Assembly (NCBI GenBank): GCA_964443385.1
Contig: CAYUCO010000038.1
Location: forward strand, 1-21,203
Source of the DNA: VFHP01 sp964443385
GTDB taxonomy: Bacteria > Chloroflexota > Dehalococcoidia > Lucifugimonadales > UBA2985
DNA length: 21,203 bases
Reading direction: 5' to 3'
Below, piece by piece: positions 15,420 to 21,203 of the stretch. The position numbers and the translations under genes were made by a program. Numbering within the stretch: position 1 is the stretch's first letter; each line of letters opens with the position of its first letter. The notes under the pieces are model-generated. The model made no database searches, was not told the DNA's origin, and worked only from the letters and a program-made list of their open reading frames with translations.

Positions 15420-16079
15420 ATGATAGAAATTCTGGCTATTTTAATATCCTATCTTGTCGGATCAATACCCATGGCATACTTGCTAGGCAGGGTTTTTAAA
15501 CGCATAGATATTCGAGATTATGGCAGCGGTAATGTAGGAGCGTCAAATGTTTGGGTTCACGTAAACAAATGGGTAGTCGCGCCACTCATAGCTTTTGATA
15601 TTTTTGTAAAAGGTGCTTTGCCTGTTTACATAGGCACCATGATGCATTTTGATCTTTGGATATTAGTACTGATGGGTTTGGCATCTATAGTTGGGCATAA
15701 TTGGTCCTTGTATTTGAAATTCACTGGTGGAAGAGGGAACATAGTGATGTTGGGGGTGTTGTTTGTATTGGCATGGAATGAGTTGTTGTTGTTACTTGCT
15801 ATAGGATTATGCGGTTGGATAATATTTAGGAATACTGCTTTGTGGGTGGCGATTTCTATGTCGATGTTGCCGATTTGGGCGTCTTTATTTTCTGGAACGA
15901 TTGAAATTGTCTCTCTATGTATAGGCATAATAATTGTTACCGCCCTTAAACGTTTGATAGGTAATAGAGGTGACAATGCGGGGACTATCCCTTTCAGGAA
16001 ATTGATTTTGCCCAGACTCTTGCATGACAGAGACGTTTATAACAGAGAAGAATGGATAAACAGGATTCCTGGTGAATAG
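15420..16079 (+). CDS. plsY: PlsY-family glycerol-3-phosphate acyltransferase
   Basis: A 219-residue integral membrane protein of the PlsY family, which transfers an acyl group from acyl-phosphate to glycerol 3-phosphate, the first step of phospholipid synthesis. The family motifs are present: ISYLVGSIPMAYLLGR, then GSGNVGASNVW, and GHNWSLYLKFTGGRGN, which matches GHxWxxxLKFxGGKG with one lysine changed to arginine. Several membrane helices follow, and the C-terminus is a long basic tail (about residues 185-219). The ATG at 15420 has only a weak GGAAA about 10 bases upstream. It overlaps the next gene by eight bases. A second, interrupted PlsY homologue lies 0.7 kb downstream; which of the two is the main enzyme is not clear. 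Confidence 0.87.
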   Translation: MIEILAILISYLVGSIPMAYLLGRVFKRIDIRDYGSGNVGASNVWVHVNKWVVAPLIAFDIFVKGALPVYIGTMMHFDLWILVLMGLASIVGHNWSLYLKFTGGRGNIVMLGVLFVLAWNELLLLLAIGLCGWIIFRNTALWVAISMSMLPIWASLFSGTIEIVSLCIGIIIVTALKRLIGNRGDNAGTIPFRKLILPRLLHDRDVYNREEWINRIPGE

Positions 16080-16578
16080 CAATTTTCTATATTGCCTCAG
16101 GCATCCATCGATAGAAACTAACTTAGGGTGTAGTAAGTGTGGCGACTTAATATGCCCCGACTGTTTAATATATACTCCGGTTGGTGCCAGATGCCCTGAT
16201 TGTGCTCTCATACCAGAAGTTACGATATTCAGTCAAAGTACGAAAATATCCATCAAGTATGTAGCCTATGGAACATTGTTTAGTCTATTGTTAGGGCTGA
16301 TATGGGCTGTAATATTTATACCCATTTTAGCAATTCCATTTGTACCATTGATGTTACCTATAGGTATCGCTTATTTGATAAGTGAACTGTTGCTGAAATT
16401 ATCGAACCATAGGCCAGTTAAATACTTAGATCGTCTGTCTGGCATATGTGTAGTTATTAGCTACTTAATTACATTCTTGCTCAATCCGGTTATCTTAATG
16501 TTTGTGTTAAGCAATATTTTATTTTTGTTGATGTTAATATTTGGTTTAATCGTTGCTATCAACAGAGTTCGTATCTGA
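16072..16578 (+). CDS. B-box-type zinc-finger membrane protein
   Basis: A 168-residue protein. The N-terminal 45 residues hold eight potential zinc ligands in B-box style: Cys8, His11, Cys20, Cys23, Cys28, Cys31, Cys41 and Cys44, with the bacterial signature CLRHPSIET, CSKCG, CPDC and TPVGARCPDC. From about residue 60 it is hydrophobic, with about four membrane helices (YVAYGTLFSLLLGLIWAVIFI and others). In other bacteria this N-terminal module is often fused to rhomboid-like or other membrane domains; here the membrane part has no obvious catalytic serine or histidine. GTG start with AGGA about 6 bases upstream, overlapping the preceding PlsY gene by eight bases, so the two are translationally coupled. 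Function unknown. Confidence 0.8.
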   Translation: MNSNFLYCLRHPSIETNLGCSKCGDLICPDCLIYTPVGARCPDCALIPEVTIFSQSTKISIKYVAYGTLFSLLLGLIWAVIFIPILAIPFVPLMLPIGIAYLISELLLKLSNHRPVKYLDRLSGICVVISYLITFLLNPVILMFVLSNILFLLMLIFGLIVAINRVRI

Positions 16579-16588
16579 CCTTTTTTAG

Positions 16589-16615
16589 TTGCAATCAGGA
16601 ATAAACAGGTATATT
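16589..16615 (+). promoter_or_regulatory. Candidate tRNA promoter
   Basis: TTGCAA (16589-16594) precedes TATATT (16610-16615) with 15 bases between them, just short of optimal. Transcription would start at about 16622, immediately before the tRNA. A poorer TATTGT box is spaced at 17 bases. Weak support only. Confidence 0.3.
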
Positions 16616-16625
16616 GTATTTCCAT

Positions 16626-16701
16626 GGGGCTGTAGCTCAGCTGGGAGAGCGCTTCAATGGCATTGAAGAGGTCAGGAGTTCGAGCCTCCTCAGCTCCACC
16701 A
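16626..16701 (+). tRNA. tRNA-Ala (anticodon GGC)
   Basis: A 76-base tRNA with an encoded 3' CCA. The acceptor arms GGGGCTG and CAGCTCC pair with one G-T at the third position, the G3-U70 pair that identifies alanine tRNAs. The D-arm is GCTC...GAGC with AGCTGGGA, the anticodon stem CTTCA/TGAAG encloses loop ATGGCAT with anticodon GGC, and the T-arm AGGAG/CTCCT encloses TTCGAGC. The discriminator base is A. All arms are complete. Confidence 0.98.
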
Positions 16702-16732
16702 GTTTTAACTCAAAGAATTCTCTCGGTATCCA

Positions 16733-17401
16733 GTGTATTTATACCGGTGTTTATCTGCTGAAGTTTGTCTGGAGGTGTATATCCTAGTAGGTCTATTTTG
16801 TTTAGCAGGTTTTTTGTCGGGCTCTATACCATGGTCTGTTTTACTAGGGAAGATTTTAGCTGGCGGTGACATCAGATCGGTAGGGGACGGTAATCCAGGA
16901 ACCGCCAACACTTGGAAGTTGGCAGGACCGATACCAGGGTTAATCGCTCTGATTTTGGATGTTAGTAAAGCCTTTATACCAGTATTCTTATTTATTACTT
17001 TTTTTAGTGATCATTTAAATTATCAGCCTCAAATGAAGATAGCTGCTATAGGAATAGCACCAGTTTTGGGTCACGCGTGGACGCCCGTTTTGAAATTCCG
17101 TGGTGGTAAGGCCTTGGCTACAAGCTTAGGGTCTTGGATGGCAGTTACAACTGGTAGTGTGGTACCAGGTTTGGTTTGTGTCTTGTTAATATTACACGTC
17201 TTTCAAAAGAATCATGCGTAGACAGTAACTATAGCCTTCCTTAGCTGTCCCATTTTCCTTGTTCCATTGAATACATTTGACAATCTATTAACCTTTTGGC
17301 TGGTTAATGCATTTATAATATTTTATAAACACAGGCATGAATATTCTTATGGAATACTTCCCAGAGAGTGGTTGCTTAGAATGACAGGCAGGGCTGTATA
17401 A
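16733..17401 (+). pseudogene. plsY: PlsY-family acyltransferase interrupted by an in-frame TAG
   Basis: A second PlsY homologue. The frame 16733-17221 (162 residues) has GFLSGSIPWSVLLGK, then GDGNPGTANTWK and GHAWTPVLKFRGGKALAT, all family motifs, but stops at TAG 17219-17221 before the last membrane helices. The same frame then continues without another stop for 59 codons to TAA at 17399-17401, encoding the expected membrane helix and basic tail (FIIFYKHRHE, then PREWLLRMTGRAV). The full 222-codon frame has normal PlsY length. A TGG-to-TAG change would restore it, giving an Ala-Trp-Thr-Val junction. The TAA overlaps the ATG of the glycosyltransferase gene. The GTG start is uncertain: GTG 16775 is also possible. 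It may be a recent pseudogene, a read-through gene or a sequencing error. TAG ends many other genes here, so genome-wide stop reassignment is unlikely. Confidence 0.8.
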
Positions 17402-18564
17402 TGGATTTATTTGAGATACAGTATTATATAATTCTGCTTGTCTGCATATTCACTTTTCTAATCACAGTATCGAATTTCTTCTTCCTGCACTCACTTAGGG
17501 ATTCATTTGGGATGTTTGAAGATCGAGTGGATGGTGATTTGGTTTCTGTATTAATACCGGCCAGAAATGAAGAAACGAAAATAGGTCTTTCACTTGCAGC
17601 ATTGGTTCTTCAAAGGTATACACCTATGGAAATATTAGTACTGGATGATGACTCAGGTGATAACACACTAGAGATAATACGCTCATTTGAACAAAGAGAT
17701 CATCGTATCAGAGTAATTCAAGGTAAAGAATTGCCGGATGGATGGATTGGAAAGAACTGGGCATGTCATCAATTATTCAATGAAGCAAAAGGAGATTATT
17801 TACTTTTTATGGATGCGGATACAATATTGGCTCCTGGAGCTATTACCGCTTCAATGCACCAATCTAAAGGTCAATCCGCGGATTTATTGACGGTAATGCC
17901 AAAACGAATGGCTGGTTGTATAGCAGAAAAACTCATGTACCCATTCCTGGACTGGTTTTTGTTTTCTTGGCTGCCAATGAGAGCTGCTCATGGAAGGAAA
18001 AACTCTTATCTATCAGCGTCGTTCGGGCAATTTATGCTCTTTAAGAAGGAATCCTATAACAAAATTGGTGGACATTATTCAATATGGAATAATCCATTGG
18101 ATGATTTCAGTTTAGGTCGCATGGTAAAAAAATCAGGATTGAAATGGCTTTTATTTTCCGGTGCAGGATCTGTAGACGTTTTGGCAGGTAAAGGCAACGT
18201 TGATGCCTTCATGAGTATATCTAGAAGTCTATTCCCTGCAATAAATTACAGTTTTATGGTATTTATGCTCTTATTTTCTTTGTTATTTGGTATGTGTTTT
18301 ATCCCTATATCAACCATTTTAGGATTCGATAAGTTGTCGTCACCAGGATCGGAATTTGTATTTATCTCTTACATATCTTTGTCTTTGATAGCTATTTCAT
18401 GGGTCATAGTTTGTAAGAAGTTTGAGCATAGTATTATTACAGTTGTATTTTACCCTTTGTGTATTTGTTTGATGTTTATAGCGGCGTGGCATTCTGTTAT
18501 AGCCTACAATCTTCGGATCACTACATGGAAAGACAGAAGACTTTTCGGCGGCATTATAAAATAG
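17401..18564 (+). CDS. Membrane-bound family 2 glycosyltransferase (carotenoid/hopanoid type)
   Basis: A 387-residue GT2 enzyme. One membrane helix spans about residues 8-28; the catalytic domain starts with VSVLIPARNEETKIGLSLAAL, then VLDDDSGDNTLEI and the metal-binding Asp138-Ala-Asp140 in YLLFMDADTIL. The segment LPDGWIGKNWACHQL resembles glycosyltransferases that act on carotenoids (CruC/CrtQ-like) and HpnB of hopanoid clusters. DDFSLGRMVKKSGLK carries the late acceptor-side acidic motif. Three or four membrane helices end the protein. The ATG overlaps the TAA of the full-length PlsY frame (TAATG), so the two were one translational unit. Substrate not determined; lipid or carotenoid glycosylation is inferred. 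Confidence 0.85.
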   Translation: MDLFEIQYYIILLVCIFTFLITVSNFFFLHSLRDSFGMFEDRVDGDLVSVLIPARNEETKIGLSLAALVLQRYTPMEILVLDDDSGDNTLEIIRSFEQRDHRIRVIQGKELPDGWIGKNWACHQLFNEAKGDYLLFMDADTILAPGAITASMHQSKGQSADLLTVMPKRMAGCIAEKLMYPFLDWFLFSWLPMRAAHGRKNSYLSASFGQFMLFKKESYNKIGGHYSIWNNPLDDFSLGRMVKKSGLKWLLFSGAGSVDVLAGKGNVDAFMSISRSLFPAINYSFMVFMLLFSLLFGMCFIPISTILGFDKLSSPGSEFVFISYISLSLIAISWVIVCKKFEHSIITVVFYPLCICLMFIAAWHSVIAYNLRITTWKDRRLFGGIIK

Positions 18565-18634
18565 CTATATATATTCCCAACGAATTATTTAAAACCTACT
18601 TATTTTTGACTAAAATGTATTGCCATATTTGATT

Positions 18635-18649
18635 CATATTATTAATATG
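18635..18649. repeat. AT-rich inverted repeat upstream of the MMPL gene
   Basis: CATATT and AATATG flank a three-base spacer, 44 bases before the TTG start. It could be an operator, since MMPL genes are often under TetR-type control, but such a sequence can arise by chance in AT-rich DNA. TTGACT at 18606-18611 might be a -35 box but has no good partner. Confidence 0.25.
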
Positions 18650-18692
18650 TCGCAGTGCTCTTTAGTTAGTATTATTTTTTAAGGAAATATAG

Positions 18693-20891
18693 TTGTTATA
18701 TAGTTACGGCCTGCTGATTTATAGATGGAAGTGGAAGGTAATCTCTCTGTGGATTCTTATATTTTTGCTTTCTCTCCCTGCAGGCCCAATGTTAATGAGT
18801 GAATTAAGCAACGGTTTTGGAAGAGTTGATACCGAAGCACAGCAAGGCTTAGATATCCTTGATGATCAATTAGGATTTACACAATCGTCCGTACTGCTAG
18901 TTTTGCAGGACGATGATATGCAATATACAGATGGAGCATTTCGAAGCGAAGTAGAAAGAATTGCTACTGTCCTTACAACCGATATAGATGTTGTAACAGG
19001 AGTATTGACACCATATAACTCAGGTGATTTAAATATGGTTTCTGACGATGGTCGTACTATGTATGCAGTTGTGTCTATGGACATTGATATAGACAGCGCG
19101 ATGGATATGGTTCCAGATATAAAATCAAATGTAAGTTCGGATGTTTTGAATGTTTGGGTCACCGGAGGTATCCCAATATTCTATGACATGAATGTGTATA
19201 GCGAGGAAGACCTTCAGCGAGCTGAGATGGTTGCATTTCCAGTTATACTACTGGTTTTGATACTAGTCTTTGGCAGTCTGATAGCCGCAGGACTACCCCT
19301 TATTATGGGAATTATAAGCGTCGTTGTTACAGCTGCTTTAGTTTTTCTTTTAACCCAGGCCACTGATATTTCCGTTTTCGTTCTTAATATTGCTACCTTT
19401 CTTGGGTTAGGTGTCTCCGTGGACTACTCTTTACTATTTGTAAATCGGTTCAGAGAAGAAATTAAAAATCGGGATGTGCCGGATGCTATAGGTGTTACTT
19501 TTTCCACAGCAGGGCAGTCGATTCTATTTTCAGCTGTAACTTCCATATTAGGTTTATCAGGATTGCTCTTTTTCGATTTTATGGTTCTACGCTCTGTAGG
19601 TATCGGTGGGGTAACGGTAATGATATTGGCTCTGTTACTTGCAATGACACTTTTGCCAGCCATTATCGGAGCTTTGGGTGAAAGGGTTAATTCCCTGAGA
19701 ATAATTAGAACGGGTAACTTTACCGAAGGTTTCTGGATAAAACTTGCTTCATCCGTAATGAAAAGGCCCCTAATTGTAATAGTTACGCTTACAACTTTCT
19801 TAGTGTTTTTGGGCACCCCTTATTTGGGAGTTAAACTTGGTGTCCCATGGGCTGGTATATTACCTGAGAAAGCTGAATCTAGACAGGGATTTGATATATT
19901 AGAAAAAGAATTAGGACCTGGAGAGACTGCACCTATTATGCTGGTTTATACCACTCCTTCTAGCCCTTTATCAGAACAAAACCTAGCGGAAATATATGAA
20001 ACTACCGATAAACTGTCTAAAGATTCTAGAGTTGAGCGTGTTGAAAGCGTAGTCAGTTTAGTTCCCGGTATGACAAAAGATCAATACGTCCAGATGTATC
20101 AAAATATAGATGCTATACAAGATCCCAAAGTACTTGGAATGTTGGATGTTATGACAAGTGACAACGCGACATATATTAGAGTTGTTCCACAACACGAAAT
20201 AATGGCCGATGAATCCAGGGATTTGGTGGCAATGATAAGATCTACAGGTGTTATTCAAGGTGATATGACTCTTCACGTTACCGGAGGAACTGCTGATCTT
20301 ATTGATGCAATAGACGCTATATATGGTTCTTTCCCAATGGTTATTTTGTATGTCTTGGTTACAATTTATATAGCGTTATTTCTACTTTTCAGGTCGGTGC
20401 TTTTACCAATTAAAGCAGTTTTAATGAATGGCATGAGCATATTTGCCTCGTACGGTGCATTAGTTCTTATATTTCAACAAGGTTATTTCCAGGACGTATT
20501 AGGTTTTACCGCATTAGGGTATATAGACGCAATATTACCAGTCATGCTTTTTTGTATAATTTTTGGATTAAGTATGGATTACGAAGTATTTCTCTTAAGT
20601 AGAGTTAAGGAAATATATGACGAAACTGGTGATAATACTTACAGTGTAGCTCAGGAATTGGAACGGACTGGAAGAATAATTACAAGTGCCGCATTAGTCA
20701 TGGTATTGGTCTGTGCTTCGTTTGCCATGGCTGATATTGTAATCGTCAAAATGTTCGGGGTTGGATTAGGATTGGCTATAATTATAGACGTTACCCTAGT
20801 CAGGGCTATTCTTGTTCCTGCTTTAATGCGCGTTATGGGAAGATTAAACTGGTGGGCTCCTAAGTTTGTAAGAGATTTCGGCAAGAACTGA
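18693..20891 (+). CDS. MMPL/RND-family membrane transporter
   Basis: A 732-residue efflux-type membrane protein of the MMPL branch of the RND superfamily, as in mycobacterial MmpL lipid exporters. It has the family's duplicated layout: helix 1 (about residues 12-30), a soluble loop to about 180, helices 2-6 (about 183-330, with FLGLGVSVDYSLLFVNRFREE), helix 7 (about 355-380), a second loop, and helices 8-12 (about 545-720, with IIFGLSMDYEVFLLSRVKEIYDETGD). These two GxxVDY/SMDYEVFLLSR segments carry the acidic and tyrosine residues of proton-coupled MMPL transporters. The TTG start has AAGGA at 18681-18685, seven bases upstream. The 128 AT-rich bases before it hold an inverted repeat CATATT-ATT-AATATG (18635-18649). 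The cargo is unknown; lipids or hydrophobic compounds are typical. Confidence 0.92.
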   Translation: MLYSYGLLIYRWKWKVISLWILIFLLSLPAGPMLMSELSNGFGRVDTEAQQGLDILDDQLGFTQSSVLLVLQDDDMQYTDGAFRSEVERIATVLTTDIDVVTGVLTPYNSGDLNMVSDDGRTMYAVVSMDIDIDSAMDMVPDIKSNVSSDVLNVWVTGGIPIFYDMNVYSEEDLQRAEMVAFPVILLVLILVFGSLIAAGLPLIMGIISVVVTAALVFLLTQATDISVFVLNIATFLGLGVSVDYSLLFVNRFREEIKNRDVPDAIGVTFSTAGQSILFSAVTSILGLSGLLFFDFMVLRSVGIGGVTVMILALLLAMTLLPAIIGALGERVNSLRIIRTGNFTEGFWIKLASSVMKRPLIVIVTLTTFLVFLGTPYLGVKLGVPWAGILPEKAESRQGFDILEKELGPGETAPIMLVYTTPSSPLSEQNLAEIYETTDKLSKDSRVERVESVVSLVPGMTKDQYVQMYQNIDAIQDPKVLGMLDVMTSDNATYIRVVPQHEIMADESRDLVAMIRSTGVIQGDMTLHVTGGTADLIDAIDAIYGSFPMVILYVLVTIYIALFLLFRSVLLPIKAVLMNGMSIFASYGALVLIFQQGYFQDVLGFTALGYIDAILPVMLFCIIFGLSMDYEVFLLSRVKEIYDETGDNTYSVAQELERTGRIITSAALVMVLVCASFAMADIVIVKMFGVGLGLAIIIDVTLVRAILVPALMRVMGRLNWWAPKFVRDFGKN

Positions 20892-20892
20892 A

Positions 20893-21203
20893 TACAATAT
20901 TCCGGCTAACCTAAGCAGTAAACCCGTTTCCCCGTTTTAGGAAGAAATTTTCCTATATTTCTTATAGTTCTTATCAGGAATCTGATAAGAACACCGAATA
21001 TGAATAAGGAGAGCAAGCGCTCCATTGGGCCTCCCTACAGAGAGTTAACGTTCAAACTCCGTAGATTCCGTAATGAAACTTACAAAATTCTATCGCCGGC
21101 CATGTTAACCCATCCACTCATTTCGTGAGGCATGGTAACGAGTGGTGCCATTGCGAGATATTATGGACTGAGTTGTTCCATAGATGTTACGCCTATACGC
21201 CCC
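20893..21203. other. Right-edge region without a recognisable gene
   Basis: The last 310 bases contain two hairpins described separately, then a stretch of slightly higher GC (about 47 percent from 21001, counted by eye) with two more imperfect hairpins: GAGTT/AACTC inside CTAC/GTAG (21035-21064), and a bulged stem at 21104-21139 with loop TTTCG. Open frames run off the edge (plus strand from ATG 21132; minus strand ending at a TAA near 21104), but none has a ribosome binding site or a familiar sequence. A small structured RNA or the start of a gene beyond the window are both possible. Confidence 0.4.
20938..20992. terminator. Two hairpins after the MMPL gene
   Basis: TAGGAA (20938-20943) and TTCCTA (20950-20955) form a six-pair hairpin followed by TATTTCTTATAG, which resembles a weak intrinsic terminator. 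A second hairpin follows: GTTCTTATCAG (20967-20977), loop GAAT and CTGATAAGAAC (20982-20992), a perfect 11-pair stem, without a T-run on either strand. The first is the likelier terminator. Confidence 0.4.

Noticed and set aside
21104..21139. Integron attC-like recombination site
   Set aside because: The bulged stem has GTTA and TAAC ends, but the conserved attC core sites (GTTRRRY and its complement) do not fit, and no integrase or cassette pattern is present.
21132..21203. Start of a new gene at ATG 21132 running off the right edge
   Set aside because: Only 24 codons are visible, the nearest purine stretch (GAGG) is one base from the ATG, and the peptide is not recognisable.
1..21203. Phage, insertion sequence, CRISPR array or defence system
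   Set aside because: No transposase, integrase, cas, restriction or toxin motifs and no regularly spaced direct repeats were seen; the content is chromosomal housekeeping.

Overview
The window is bacterial chromosomal DNA of low GC content (about 40 percent by eye). It is densely packed with housekeeping genes and shows no phage, insertion sequence, CRISPR array or toxin-antitoxin locus. About half of the genes appear to start with TTG or GTG, usually behind a clear purine-rich ribosome binding site. The gene mix suggests Chloroflexota, perhaps a marine SAR202-like Dehalococcoidia lineage: tandem CaiB-type CoA transferases, a HEAT-repeat protein next to thioredoxin reductase, a stand-alone Lrp ligand-binding domain, a DUF971 protein, a B-box zinc-finger membrane protein and several PlsY paralogues. 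That assignment is inference from gene content, not from a marker gene.

Left part (1-5039): a good promoter precedes two overlapping family III CoA transferase genes. The second appears to lack the catalytic aspartate, which suggests a heteromeric enzyme. A 61-residue two-helix membrane protein lies on the minus strand, followed by an acidic HEAT-repeat protein and thioredoxin reductase (trxB).

Middle part (5040-12005): an aminodeoxychorismate synthase (pabB) and class IV PLP enzyme (pabC-like) pair points to folate synthesis. Next come an Lrp/AsnC regulator, two half-size EamA transporters in tandem and a 38-residue single-helix peptide. Glutamine-dependent NAD synthetase (nadE) lies on the minus strand and converges on that peptide gene across a hairpin. 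Divergent from nadE is a stand-alone Lrp/RAM domain with a textbook promoter, then a HIT hydrolase and a DUF971 protein.

Right part (12006-20891): ribonuclease Y (rny), a YmdB-type phosphodiesterase and a PHP phosphoesterase form a plausible RNA and nucleotide turnover operon. It is followed by a PlsY acyltransferase homologue, a B-box zinc-finger membrane protein and a tRNA-Ala(GGC). A second PlsY homologue is split by an in-frame TAG, although its C-terminal part continues undamaged in the same frame up to the next gene. A membrane glycosyltransferase and an MMPL/RND exporter complete the series. The last 310 bases (20892-21203) hold hairpins but no gene I can recognise.

The observations most worth a second look are the amber-interrupted PlsY gene, the CoA transferase pair with one apparently non-catalytic subunit, the split EamA pair, promoter-embedded inverted repeats in front of nadE, the Lrp/RAM gene and rny, and the structured tail at the right edge.
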